A DNA stretch of 64,000 nucleotides. It comes from Albula goreensis (Eukaryota; Chordata; Actinopteri; Albuliformes; Albulidae). Of the stretch, positions 50,267 to 63,832 are shown in pieces (position 1 is the stretch's first letter; each line of letters begins with the position of its first letter). Where the stretch lies: assembly GCA_022829145.1 (NCBI GenBank), contig CM040753.1:16149884-16213883 (forward strand), written 5' to 3'. Under the pieces are notes generated by a model. That model saw only the letters and a list, made by a program, of their open reading frames with translations. It was not told the origin of the DNA and made no database searches. The position numbers and the translations under genes were made by a program.

Positions 50267-50630
50267 ATACAGTGGAATACATGTTCATATAACATAATGC
50301 ATTTAAAATGAGTTACGTCAGAAGTGGCAAGAAAGGAGAGACATTAGTAGCATTTGATCTTGGGATTTGAGAGAGGGGTTTGTACCTGAGTGTTGAGGTA
50401 GACCCCCTAGGGGACCACTGAAAGGAGAAAATAATGTGGAAAGGGGAATGGAGGACAGTAGACAGGTGGAGATGTGGAGAAGCAGGAATGCAGGAAGCAG
50501 TGAGAATGTTGGAATCTAAGTATATGGTGGTTATACCTGCTTAAAAAATCGGTTTGGTAGGTCATGACAATTATGTGAGTTGTTATTGAAGATATTTCTT
50601 GTGAATCTTTGTTTTAATAAACACCAATTA
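50267..50630 (-). mobile_element. Old solo terminal unit of the Ngaro-like family
   Basis: Every part of the terminal unit can be followed: 'acagtggaatacatg' for 'cagtagtatgaac', 'tttgatcttggga' for 'atgaacttgggct', 'gtagaccccct' for 'ggaaaccccc', 'gacaggtggagatgtggaga' for the middle segment, then 'tatggtggttatacctg' and 'gtgaatctttgtttta' for A2. Total length about 363 bp, against about 361 for the young unit. Orientation is the same. Divergence is high, so it is much older. Confidence 0.78.
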
Positions 50631-53460
50631 AATTCATATGTAGTATGTAGTATTAAATTCATATGTACGTATGTGGTATGCCCCATTGCTCACCTAACAT
50701 TTTGGCTGCACACTGCTTCAATTCCTCTCTGTGTGATAGCCTCTTCTGTAGGGGTCACTCAGGAAGCAGGAATTCGCACAAACACCATGATGCTCTTGAC
50801 AACTAGTAGATTAAAAAAGAAAATGAGACATGGCCTTGCCTCTGTGTCTATAGCAGCTGTTGCCAAACTGGGGGTGAGGACTCTCTGAGGCAGTCAGGGA
50901 GAGTTTGATGCGGATCCTGAGATGACGCTTGAAACAAAGATGCTGTAATATAATCCACTTACCTTAGACATCATTATCAGTTATATCAGACACTCTGGGC
51001 TGGATTTATCAAAGGCTTTAGCACATATTAAAGTGTTTACACATGCAATTTCAGTGACATGATTTGTCATTGCAGAAAATAAACTACCTCAACCAATCAC
51101 ATTTTGGATCCCTTTTGGATCTGCAAAGCAGTTATACACATGTTTAATGCCTTAGTATACATGTATAGTCAGGGGTTCGCAAATCCTGGGGGGTTGGGGG
51201 GGGTGACCTGTCCTCCCTAATCCTGGGGAGAGCACAAATTGACCCTCAATGAAATTGTGAAATTGTAAAGAAAAAAAGGGTTGTACATATCCAACTAACT
51301 TGATATATAATGCGTGAAGACAGTACAAACAAAATGTTTTTTTACAGTTAAAAAATGTGGTCACCACCCAGTTCACAATGGTTTGACCCAGTCACCCATC
51401 ATACAGTTTGGCTAATTGATATTGTGTGCGTCTGTCAATGCTGGATATCCAATAAGTATCCTAGTTAAGGTAGTAACGTCAGCTTTAAATTATACAGCAC
51501 GTAATTTCTATGGATCATTAGAACAGAACACGTTTGTGCCCTTAGTGCATTTTTGTCACTCCACTGAATTATATCCCAAAACATAAGGTAATAAGGTAAG
51601 GTACTAAGGTAATAGCAAGCTTTCTTGCAAATGATACACACCCATATTGTCCCCCCAGCCCCCTGGGAAAATGTCTATGTTTTTCATGCATGAAAACATA
51701 TTTGAATGAGATTACTTTACATTTTGGTAAGAGGGGCCCTCTTATGGAGATATTTGTGATGCAAAGCTCTGGCCCAGGGAAACTCCCCTCCTGAAACGCA
51801 CTGTACCAATGTTACATTAACAAGGCCTATGCCACAAAGCAATATCAGTGTTTAAAATTAAAATATACTTTCCAGTTGGAAATTTGCATTTTTGTTTTTA
51901 TAATTAGATTTTCTGTACTTTTTAGGTCATCATATTTTTCACCTGATTTTATTTTATTACATTTTTAAATAAAAAATACACTCCAATAAATTCCCATAAA
52001 GTATCCCAATATTCATGTGTCCTGGATACAGTACTGTAATCTCTGCCCTTTGTTTCTTATTTAATGCAACCAACAGTACCTGCTAAAAGTGCTGAAGGAC
52101 AAGCTGTGGTAACAGTTTGTAACTGATATTTTACTTAACAATGTGTTCAGACATCCCTATAATGTTATGTTTATATTATATTAATATACATCTTTAAATG
52201 AATGTTAATCTTTCTATAAGTTAATATTTATTTTGTTTTATTATTTTATATCAGGTTTGAAAATAACCCCTACTCAAATTTGCATGTCATAGTTAGTCCA
52301 TCTAGTCATCAGGGACTTGTATTGACTTGCAGTGGTTCCCATGGATTAAATTATTTTCAAATAGAACAGTGGAGTAGTGGCATCCCACTGCCAATTTTAG
52401 GGATTGTTTCCATAATATACTTTGCTAGGTGAAAATAACTGTTTTCATTTAAGAATTATTTGTATTTACTTAAAACATGTTAAAACACAATTGTTCGCGA
52501 GGTCAGACGCTTGTATAATGGATACAAGCTTGACTTGATTCAAGCTGCAGAAACAGCTCTGTGGTTTTATTATCTGTTTTGATAAGCAGATTGAAAGAAG
52601 CATTTTCTGCTTGAATTACATATGAATCCCAACCTATAAATTGAGAGCTTAACCTCTGTTACAGTTGGATACAGCCCATTTACAACATCTCATAAGGCAG
52701 AGCTTTGTGTCTGTGTTGCTTTAATTAAAATAGATTAAAAAAGAGAACACAAGTGAACTGTAGAGGAATTGAGGGAAATTAATGAACAGGGCATAAATAA
52801 AACTTTTTCAGAATCAAAAGCACAGCTTCCTGTTGGTATAGAAAACTGCTTGAGTTTCATTTATGGTAAGTGAATTATAATTTACTGGCCCAGAGAAAAG
52901 GCTACCCAAGAAAAACCAGTGCAATTTCACAATGCACCTTCCTATTCAGGCAAACTGACCCTTTTCAAAACGGGCACAGTAAGTTGATGGAATTTCTGTG
53001 ATAAGCTGATGTTGCTGCTGGCTTATTACTGCTGGCTGACAGTGAAAGGACACCACTACTCTACAAGAGATTTCTCACATGTTGGTCTCTCCACAAGAAC
53101 TAATGACACCTGTTTTAGTTTTATGGGAAGTCTTTTCTGACAGGGTTGAGTATATTCTACCCAAATTTGACCCAAGGATTAACTATTTAAAATTAGATTT
53201 TCAAGGTGTCGTACAATGATCATGGCAGCTGAAGCCCACTCAATTTCATATCCTTCCAATTGTGGAGGATGTGATCCCTGCAGGGAAGGTTTTCTGGGGA
53301 TCCACACAGTGGGCATCTTTAGAATATTCTGGATGTTTGATACTGTGCCCCGTAGATTGATGTTGATTTGGATTTCTCTGTTCTGCATTTCATAAGGTAC
53401 AGTTCTGTTTAACATTGCACACTGCATGTCCAGTCATGGCCCATCATGACTTCCTTTAAG
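50631..53460. other. AT-rich noncoding DNA
   Basis: No gene recognised. At 51169-51200 a 'caggggttcgcaaatcctgg' start recalls hAT-type ends, but no matching far end was found. Confidence 0.4.
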
Positions 53461-53602
53461 CCCATGGCCTCACCTGTCAGTTCATAAGTCCATGGCCTCG
53501 CCTGTCAGTTCATAAGCCCATGGCCTCACCTGTCCTTAGGCCTCACCTGTCAGTTCATAAGCCCATGGCCTCGCCTGTCAGTTCATAAGCCCATGGTTCC
53601 AT
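53461..53602. repeat. Minisatellite, unit of 28 bp, about five copies
   Basis: The unit is 'cccatggcctcacctgtcag' plus 'ttcataag'. Copies start at 53461, 53489 and 53517; the third is shortened, followed by two more and a partial one. Differences are single A/G changes in 'cctc(a/g)cctg'. It contains NcoI-like CCATGG palindromes but no unique spacers, so it is not a CRISPR-type array. Confidence 0.93.
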
Positions 53603-54648
53603 GAATATGACCACGTTGACACTCTAATGAAAGATAAGGGCACACTAACTTCTGGGGTATGTCCTGTGCTGTCAGACTTAATAAAAGGTCAGTTACTACT
53701 TTTGATGAATCATGATCTTTTGTAGGCTGGCTGACCAACAGGAGGTGGCAGTTCCAGCCAACTCAGCCATTGACCTATAACCCAACACCAGCTTTAAATC
53801 ACCCTTTACACACACACATCTAGAGATGTGTCACTCTTATTAATAGTTCCGCAGTGGTCTAAGAAAGAGATTAGTTTGGGAGCAAATCCTGGCACAGAAA
53901 CAGGACACATGTGTGCTGTTGAAAAGGTGAACAGGGGTTCACCCTGTTCCCTGACTCAGCACTGTGGACACCTAAATAAAAGTCACACAGGGGGCCTGTG
54001 ATGTGACATTGTGACAGCATGGCTGGGGGCCACTGCGTCTCAGACACACAGGCTGTGATTGACAGCTCGCAGCAGGGGCAGTGGGTAGGGAGTTTCCAGA
54101 TCCCCGGGGGAATGGGTATCTGTTAAAAAAGTAAACTTTTTACTGTGGTGATCATTCTAACTGAAATGGCACTTCTTGGCTTTGCCACTCATGGAGTGAT
54201 GTCATCCATCCCAGAGCCATGAAATCATTTCTTCATCTGGGTAGATTCATTACCCCCAACCCCCATCTCCCACACTTTTATTTGTGATTACCTTCCTAAT
54301 AAAGGGCTTAACAAACAAGAATGACTTTACTGTATGGGCATGGTGGTGTATCAATGACAGTATTACTGCACATTTAATGTATGACAGGCCACTCAGTAAC
54401 TCAATGAAATTATTATTTCCAATAAACTAGGTTGTATAAGAATCAAGCTAGTCATAAAAAGTTCAGGATTCCCTTAAACCCCATGACAGCCCAAGAGAAA
54501 CTGCAATGAGCAGCTTTCACTTCTCATGTGCTATCTGAACCACTTGGTTTCAGTTGTCATATTAAAATTTTTGTCATACTGGTGCGATGATTGGTGAATG
54601 TACATGTGATAATGATATAGCCTTTTGCATCTAAATACAATACATATA
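53603..54648. other. Noncoding DNA
   Basis: No gene recognised. Confidence 0.4.
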
Positions 54649-54663
54649 TCTCATATATATATA

Positions 54664-54706
<43 letters not shown>
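54649..54706. repeat. (AT)n microsatellite inside a TCTCATAT/ATATGAGA palindrome
   Basis: About 19 AT units (54666-54703). The flanks 'tctcatat' and 'atatgaga' are mirror complements, so the whole stretch can fold into one hairpin. Confidence 0.93.
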
Positions 54707-54707
<1 letters not shown>

Positions 54708-56212
54708 AACCAGCATCTGAAACACTGAAGAATTTCACCCAGGCCTGATACCACAAGCCTCCTGGTATTTTCCTGGTCTTGGCACACATTTTTGGGTACA
54801 GGAGCTCACACCCTTGCAGGGCTATGTCTGAAGGCCAAGTGAAAGAGACATTTCATTCTGGGGGGCTAAATTATACAAACAATCCAACAGTCTTATCTGC
54901 TTCAGGGAGCCCGACTCAAGTCATAAACACCGTTTATTGTCCTTGTTAGCAGGGACATGTTAACCCTTAATGTATCCTGTCTGGATTAGAATAGATAAAA
55001 CAATATGCAAATAACTGATGAACAGCAATTTCAGAAATGTCAAGAATGTCATAGTCAATCAATGACTGATGTCACTAGGTCTAACAGGCATGGAAATGGG
55101 TTAATTATCAAGGTGTAAATTGGCATTTCATTGTGATTTAATTGCTTCCTTCATCTACTATCTTCCACCAGTACTATTAAATTAACCAGTATCTGTCAAT
55201 ATAATATGAACATACTACATCTAGTGTTACTGTATCTGTTTTTTTTTAAGAGCGAAAGTAATGATCTCACTGAAGGAGCGTCAGTCCGAGGTTCATATGT
55301 CTATCCTTTCAGATGTCTTTTGTAAAAACATACAGCTGTGACGATTTGTGATGCAAGTTCATTAATTATTCAGAGGGCATCATACATAAATAATGAGTTA
55401 GCTCATAAAAGACTTTTTACTTTGAATGAACTGATCATGGATTGCATGTCACCTTTTTGTATATTCTTAATCTGAAATGGCAGAACACAAAAAAAGCAAT
55501 ACATGTGTTGTACTTGCTCTGTATGGGATGTAATGCTGTCAAAATTTTATTCTGATCACTTGATTTTCTAGTGGATAAACAGGAGGAATTTATTCCTCTC
55601 TAAAAACAGTGTGCCCCTGGTTGCTCCTGAATGTTATCTTTGCTAAAATTAAGTATATTCCTGCAGTGATGTAAAGGCTGAGCTCAGAACCTTTACAGAA
55701 AGCCAATTATCCGGGGAGCCACAAAAGACCTTGACTGGTTCAATTTACTGGAGACTGATTTACTGTGCTCACCACAAATACAAGCAGATATGTGATTGCA
55801 ATGGTTATTCCAAATAAATGCCATTCTTGCATTTCATAGAATCCAAACACGAGAATAAAATAGACTGACTGCACATTGACTGTGTTATATAAGATGTGTT
55901 ATAATATAGGCTAACTAGCAGATAATGTCTCTTTGCTTTGAATATAATATTATATAATATTAATACAATATCAGAAGTTTGTTCTTTGAGGTTGTAATTG
56001 AAAATGGAACAGGACCCAAATGTTGTGCAATGGGTTTTGCATAACTCTTGACCCCTTCCATTGGTCCTTTTGTTAGCCTGTCTAGTCTGTCCTGGGCTAT
56101 AAAAAATAGCAGCTCTCGTCAGATATTTTGCTTTCTAATTATTAATTTCATTTTTACAGCTTGTGTTCATTTTAGATGGGGCTTTCAAAGGGAAAACATT
56201 GCCATTGCACTG
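54707..56212. other. AT-rich noncoding DNA
   Basis: No gene recognised. 55340-55460 is a possible conserved noncoding stretch. Confidence 0.4.
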
Positions 56213-56224
56213 TCTCGCTCTCTT

Positions 56225-56265
<41 letters not shown>

Positions 56266-56284
56266 GTCTGTCTCTCTATTTCTT
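56213..56284. repeat. (CT)n / (TCTG)n microsatellite
   Basis: About 17 CT units, then three TCTG units, then a decayed end. Overlapping 94- and 104-codon frames are Ser/Leu-rich repeat artefacts. Confidence 0.95.
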
Positions 56285-59200
56285 TCTGCCCCCCTGGCCC
56301 TGGATTGGAGCTGCTATAATCAGCTCCTATGAAAAGCCACCAAGCTCGACATCTCTAAGCTTGAGAGATGTGGGGGTGGGCAAGGTTGCTTGGGGGCAGA
56401 AGGTGGGGGAGGATGTCAACAACATCAACATCTGTAGTAGATTTAGCATCCAGATAAAACCCTCTCAATGTATGTAGGTATCACATCTTAATGCACATAA
56501 TCTTAATGCACATGCCAATAGATAGACTAGCAGGGCTTCCATGAAATCTAAACTCAATGTCTGTTCAGGGAAGCTCTGGCCAGATGGCATAATTAACAAA
56601 TGAATGGGTTAACCAATTATACTGCATTGAACAGAACACCAGAGTGTCCCAGTTTGTTCAGGTGCAGGCCAGATATAAACTGTGGAAGCAATTAGCAGAA
56701 CAGGTTAAACCTCCAGTCGTTTGGGCCCCAAGCCATCATTAATGCATACTGTAAGACATGGATGGATTATTGAAAGCTGTTGCACTTGATGCATGAGGTC
56801 AGATTTAGTAATACAACTGCAAAAAAATCCTCTGCAAAGAAGACAAATTTAAAAGAAAATCTGTTGATTCAGTCACCAAACGTGCAATGGCTTTTGCAAT
56901 TAGATCTGAGTCTGCTTTCTGATGGTGGTAAGCACATCCTTTTAAGAGCCTGTTCTTCAGCAAGCAGGGAAGTTTACTTAATTTTATTTAAAAAAAAATT
57001 TTCTTAAAAAAATTAGTTTGCAGTGTTTTTCTGATTATTGTTCCCTTACAGTCTCCTGCCTCCCTCTGTGCGATCCTCTTGGTGGCTCATGGAGTAAAAG
57101 AACATGTCTGCACACAGCTGTGTGTCTCTAAGGTGTGGATTTGAGTTTCAGCTTTGTCATTTCCAGCAGTGGATGGAGGTCCATATTACCACCTGAAAAA
57201 ATGGCCAAGTATTGCCAAGAAAAATCAGGTTAAATAGTCTCTCATTATCTCTGTTTGTCTTTATCAATCTCTAACAGCCAGCCAGGCAGAGAGTGGCATG
57301 AAATGAACATAATTTTCCTCTGATGATATTGACAAGATATGTTTTGAGTAGTAAATAGCAAAGGCCTGTTCCATATGAACTGGTTGAGTGATTTGTATAG
57401 CTACTTCCTCCTGAATATCTGGGAGAAAGCAGAAAGGGGCAGAATTGTAGTAGAATGGTTTAGAAGCTTGCTTTGTTACTTAAGAGGTCATTGGTTCCCT
57501 TCCCATCTTGGACTGTTCTGTTGTATCGTTGAGTATGGTGCTTCATCCAAACTGTTTCCACATCCTGCTATATAAACTCTACATCGGAGGGGTTGTAATT
57601 GGTCAAATGGAGACGCATGAAATAACTTTCCACTGACATTAAAAGTAGCTATTTTCAAATCGAATTATCACTGCACCAGGGGCTTTCACTGCATTAGATG
57701 CAATGCACAGTGTGCATTTATTAAGGCATATGTTAATAACATTTGAATTCTATATAGTAACACATGTAATGCTATATTTTAAAAAGGGGTGGGTCAGAGA
57801 GGATGTTTTTACACAATTGTGTCATTGGCTCAGAATTTCATAACCACTAACAATGAGCAAACAAGGGAATGGCCAGTATAATTTATAATACATCTTTTTA
57901 CAATCTTCAAAATCAGGCTGAAAGTTCTGAAAAAAGTCTTGGCCCTGCTAACATGCCTGCCAGGTGATGCCCAAGCTGGTGAAATGTCAGAAAACTGGAG
58001 TGGTGGTGGGAATGTTGGCAAGCTCTCTGCCATTAATGAGATGAAACCAGAAAATGATGATAAAGCATTTCCATAATTCATCATAATAATATTTATTCAT
58101 ATTCAGCATTAGACACAGACATGTGTATCTATCAACAGCAAGTCACAGAAGGTGTAAGGAGTCAAATCAGGGTCAAATGCATTCTTTATGAATTAGAATT
58201 TAATTCACATTTTTAGTGAGCAATGTTACTGACCCAAAACATGTAGCTACATGCAAGTTCTGTTTCAAGTTCTATATATTAATACAAACTATTGCTTCAT
58301 TTTCAATTCTCAGTACTACAGCCAGGACTTTCAAAGGGTTACAGTATTCCGAATAATTATCTGACCCAGGTCTATCAGGAACACTAAATGATTTATGGTC
58401 TGCCAAACTGTATGGAAAGACATTAGCAGGCTTATTGATCAAAAGGACTCAAAGCACACAGCATTATCTTAATGGATGTGAATGTATCCAATAATCTTGG
58501 TTATATTTTTTATGGTAAACAGTAACAATATGAAAATGTATAGGTCAGATCTGCTTTTGATGGGGGCCCATTCCTTTTTCAAAATGTCAGGAGGAGTTTA
58601 CATCACTGCATCTGGATTTAATTTGAAAGTAAGTTAAGTGTTTTTTTTTCATATCGAGGGTTAGAATAACCATTATCTGTCCATTAGCTGCCCGGATATA
58701 GCAAAGAATGCATCAGTCAGATATAAACGAGAGTGGATTAAGGAGTGGGAGTATGAAAAGTAAGCACTACTATCAGTGTCCACTTTCATCTCATGTGCAA
58801 CAATCTACCATTCTTTCAGACTCTTTTATTCCCACTGTGCATAATGGTGGCTACCCGCTGTCATACTGAAAAACACAGAGGAGAGTACAGGCATTTTAAT
58901 GCAAACATTTCTTTGAAACAGATCTCAGTTTAGCCAGGAGAACAAAAGTATGTTCTGCAGACACAGTCTAGTTGTCTCATTCAAAGTGAATATGGTATAT
59001 TTATATTAGCTCACAGTGGTGGGGTGAGATTCTGGCAGATGCCTGATTGGGCCAGTGGTACTGACTGGGACCCAATCAAATGAACACATCAGGATTCAAT
59101 CAGCATTTGTCCTCCACTTTTACCTGCAATTAAATGAGAGTGTTATGTATTTTCCCTACAAGAACAGATTGATTAGTTGTTTTTTATGATTGGTGAGCTT

Positions 59201-62200
59201 GCCAAAATGAACACTTGCATTTAATTGTGAGCCAAAGTAAAGGACAAATGTTAATTTAATCCTGACTATTGTCTCCTCAAGGGAATATGTAATTCAATCA
59301 AAATGTTTTACTCTTTGTAAGGGCCTATGTGATTCTGTAGTAATTTAAAATAAAATAGGAAGTATGTTACTCAGTTACATTAAAATATGATGCCTCTTTT
59401 GACAGAATTCCCTTAAAGACTTTATTGAATCTAGCCATCTGTTGGTCCTGGACTTTTGCAGACTCAGCCAGAGACATCAGGGCATTGTCCATGCAATCTC
59501 AAACGCTATGTTCATATTGCATGTCTTCATGCACAAATCTATTTTGTTTTCCAAGTAATTAACGGAACTCTTTCCAGTACAAACCACACATTTCATGCGC
59601 TGAAATTGGCACATTCATTGTCATTATTGTTGCCTTGGAGTGGTGATGCAAGTGATCTCTGCTTCATGTGGGGAATGTCAAAAAAACTTGAAGGCACAAA
59701 AAATTAAATTTTACCATTCAGGCAGAAGTCACATAACAGCATTTCATACTTGTACCAGAATTGAAATCACCTCTGTGGTTAAAATTGTATTTGAAAAGAT
59801 TGGATTCCATGTGTTTTTTGTCCATTTAGCCCTGTGGAAAAAATTTTTGTGATAAATCTGATTTGTGTCGCTTTAAATTGCCATTGTGAACCTAGGCTGA
59901 TACTCAACCACAAATATTGTCTGTGCATTCACAGACCTAGTGTTATGTTTCTCATGCACACTAAAATTACATTCTCACTCCACTTAAACAGTACTCAAAA
60001 ACAGGAGGAGAATTGATTTGTCAACACACATGAAATTGCCTGGTATATAGAAGGAGAACACAGCTTTCTTTGAATTGTACTTGTGACAGAGAGCTAGAGA
60101 TTCAGAATGAGCTCTAAAAATACAAAATGTACTGATTACAAATTCAGATTGGTAGAGAAAAATCCATATTTTCTTTCAGGATGTTGATTGTTGCAGCACA
60201 CAGCTCAGAGACTCTGGCCTCTCTGGTGGGATCACATTGTTTGACAGCAGAATCTGTTTACAACAGACAGAAGCAACTGATTATCAATGAGAGACAGTGA
60301 CAGTATAACCTGTTATACCATGGCATGACTAAGTTGGCTGTTGTGATTGGTCAAGGGGGTATTGATTGTTTTTCGATAACCTGCATGGGTAAACAGTATA
60401 ATGCAGAGTGTACTGTCCTGCTATAAAGTGATATCAGTTATGAGTAGCCTTATCACTGTTCAAAATTAATAATATGCAAGCCTGTACAACATTCTACTTT
60501 TGCAAAACAGGAAAAGTTACAAATGAACAACACAGCACAGCAACATTCTTGTACATTTTAGCATGAGTCCCCCCATGAATGTCTTTTTTGTCATAAAAGT
60601 AAAAAAAAACCTCCCAGTCTAAGAAGAGGAGAGATGAAGGGAGCGACCAATCAGGACTTTTCCCCTCTCTAATAGCATTCTTAAAGCTAGCAATCTGACA
60701 AGGTGCATGAAAATAAGTCACATCTTGGTTGTTAACAGGCCTTAAGTTTTACCTCGGAGCAACAGTATGCCAACAACTCATAGTTTACTTTAGCTGCCGG
60801 CCTGTTTTTATTGCCACTGTACTTCTTTTGGTCTAAATGCATAAATAGTTAAGTCCTGGGTTTTCCATTCCTTGGTATGTATCTCCATCTTTGCATACTC
60901 TTCACTTAATAGTAAGGAAATTAATTTTCTGAGATACATTTTGGGATAAACATTTGTTATGAACAGCTAATATAAAGTGCACCAGACTCATTTTCAGTAG
61001 AATTTTGGAGTTGCTTGGAGGGAGAGATGTTCTGAGCTGCCATTGGGAATTGGAAATAATACCTTAAGTGGCTGATTTTGAAGGGCAGAGAAAAATAGTC
61101 AGAAAACCTAATAGTATTTTGGGTAAGTAGCAACTTTTGGAAGACTTCTGTATAGCCATATGTAAAAAGGATCCTAAGGAACAACTGTATTTTAATATGG
61201 TTAAATAATCTCCAAACAGGATGGGTCTTTCACTTCTGTGTTTTGATTTCTGTGATCTATCTTCCAACTACATATAACTGATAAAAATATTAATGGTAGC
61301 AATGTGTTTGGCATAGATGTGTAAATTAGCAGGCTCTGTGCTGTTCACTGGAAAGAGAGATAGAAACTTAGAGAAGCTTGTACATGTCAGTTACTGCATA
61401 CTGCATATGTTAATATTGCAGCTGTGACCAGGAGGGCAAGTGATAAGTGTCACACTGTTCTAGGTTTCCACAAAATTGCAGTAGTGAATCTTATTTAAAA
61501 GTATTGAAATGTGTACTACTAAAACAGTAAAAATAGATGACACTTAAAACTAAAAATGAAATACATTTTCAGTTTGGTTTGTTTGCATAGCTCAGTGCAT
61601 AGATTGCATTGTTCTTCATTGCACTGTTTACTCGTAAGTAGCTGATCACATCCACAAACATACCTAGGAAAGACAATAAATATGAAATTGCTTATTTAAG
61701 GAATTGTGTTCTGCAAGGAGCAGAATACAAGATAAGAAAATAGCATTTGTATCTCATGCATTTAGGCTCTGCACTTCATTATGCACACCTATACACTTCC
61801 CAAAATACAGAATTGCTTTCACATGAGCGAGGGCTTGTTGTCTTGCCGTGCATATTCCCTGGGGCTATGATATAGATCTCTTTCGGAGGAAATAGGCCAG
61901 AGCTTGCTGCCTCTGTGGGAGGGGAGTTTGCTGGCTCATCCATCTCTGACAAACCCCATTCATAAAAGTCAGGCAGGAAGCATGATTCTGTTTCTTCCAG
62001 AACCACCTCACTGGCTGACTGCATAGCACATTAGGAAAGCTGGGGAAAAATCTTCTAATATCATTTGAGTCTAAAGCTGTGTTCCGATGCTGTTGATGAT
62101 TAATCACAAGCTAAGGCTAGTAGATTTGTCTGTAGTGAGCTGTGCGTTGTTCCATCCAGGTGCTCAGTTTAGCTGTAAATTTAATTAGAGCTGTTTTTCT

Positions 62201-62312
62201 GCAGAGAACTGCAGTGAAGTTCAACTCAGGTTTTGAGCTGGTCCTTCAATGAAAACATTGACATACCTCAGTGCTATTGAGGTGTAGTATACAATTCTCA
62301 CACTTTAAACCC
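56285..62312. other. AT-rich noncoding DNA
   Basis: Six kilobases without a supported gene or mobile element. Open frames are at most about 85 codons. A 'ttttctttcag'-type acceptor precedes a 39-codon open stretch near 60180-60300, but no donor or protein similarity supports an exon. Confidence 0.4.
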
Positions 62313-62480
62313 ACCCTTTTCAACTCCAGGTCCTGAGGAGTGCAGGTGCTATACCCCTGATTATACTTACTGATAACTTATAGTTCAGAGTCTAAGCTAA
62401 TTAGTAAAATCAGGTAGTTTATTGCACGGTTGGAGCAAATAGTTCTAGGCACCGTGTCCCTCAGGACCTGGACTTGACTA
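62313..62480. mobile_element. Palindromic MITE (nonautonomous DNA transposon, hAT-like style)
   Basis: The left end 'caactccaggtcctgaggag' is the near complement of the right end 'cctcaggacctggacttg'. The interior is short and AT-rich with 'ctgattatacttactgataa'. About 165 bp with no coding capacity. The style is that of a very common fish MITE group with inverted 'ccaggtcctg' arms. The superfamily assignment is a guess because target duplications could not be confirmed. Confidence 0.7.
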
Positions 62481-63808
62481 GTTGGGGCAATAATTTGTTT
62501 GTGTAACATCCTTGCTGATCATATCTGTGTTACTATAACCTGCTGCAGGTTAGCTTTTGGCTTCTCTTTTAGTGAGAACAAAGTTGTGGTTTCACAGACA
62601 TGAATTATAACACAAGGTTGCTTTTATATTGGTTAATTTGCCTGACCTGGGACTCAGACAATGAATTCTGTGCCAAACACATGGGAATTAAGAGTCTTAT
62701 CATGCAATTAACACATTTCTGCCCATACAATTAGTGCAACAGAGATGATCAACAGCAACATTTATGATGTAAAGAAACATATCTCCATGGTAATAAAGTG
62801 AAACCAGTCAATCTGTTCTAATTTTCCAAATGAATGTAACTCATTGCTGAGATCCCTCAGTGACCAGTTCTGGATATTGAAGATAATACAAGCAATTGTA
62901 AGCAAAGAAAAAGACTACAGTGCAGCTAGAGTGAGAACAGTGCAGTTTCCTTTCTAATAAGTGTGAAGCCCATGTAAAATAATACACTGGAAAATTATAA
63001 ATTGTAAGTGGAGAAAGTAAATGGGAGGCTATGATTCAATCATATTTCAATCACACTGAACCAGCAGACTGCCAAATTAAAATGCATGAGAACAGTCTGC
63101 CATGCACTTATGAAAATACAATTGAAAAAAATATATGATGCACAAAGAAATTAGCAGCTTTGTGTTGCACAGAAATTGCAGTGCATTGTTTGGATTGGAG
63201 GCCTAAAATAAGACTTCAGTCACAACCACAATCAGACATATGTGGCCATAAAGAGAAAGATGCAGTTGAAAGATGATGGGGAACTGGTTTTCTTGTTATG
63301 TGTCCATAGACATAAAAAGACCTCAGAAAGTGGCATATGCAGCCCTGTGTATCTGTCTAGCTGTGCATACAGGACTCCTGTTACAGCACGGTTATCAGAC
63401 GGCAGACCTGTGCACTAGGAGTTACATACTGTAATTAAAACAAAGATGGACAAAACATGTCTCAGCACAAAATGTGCTCCCCACAACCCCATAGACAGCT
63501 AACATGTGCATGTATCAGTGTTACTGAGGGCATAGCCCAGGGCGACTCCCTGCACACAGGATGCTGGCTCAAGTTTCTATTTTTGACACATTTTACCGCA
63601 TCATTTCTCTCACTGTCTAATGCATGCTGTTAGTTGCAGCTCTGCATCTTGCCACAGTGAAGTGGGAACAAAAGACTGTTCTAATAATCTGATTGGGTCA
63701 TTCAACATCAGCTGAATTTATTGAACACAGGAAAGAAGCTGTTGAAAGGCCTCAACATTCCATATACAGTTGATAAAATGTGTGTATCACTATAATATAT
63801 AATATATA
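62481..63808. other. AT-rich noncoding DNA
   Basis: Nothing recognised. Confidence 0.4.
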
Positions 63809-63832
63809 TTATAATAATAATAATAATAATAA
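63809..63832. repeat. (TAA)n microsatellite
   Basis: About eight TAA units following a 'tataatatataatatatatta' AT-rich lead-in. Confidence 0.93.

Noticed and set aside
51169-51660. Possible hAT-type element beginning 'caggggttcgcaaatcctgg'
   Set aside because: No convincing inverted partner end or flanking 8-bp duplication found; left as a weak resemblance.
53461-53602. 28-bp direct repeats considered as a CRISPR array
   Set aside because: The units abut with no unique spacers, and the DNA is vertebrate. It is a minisatellite.
60180-60300. Acceptor-like 'ttttctttcag' followed by an open stretch
   Set aside because: The frame closes after about 39 codons with no donor and no recognisable protein.
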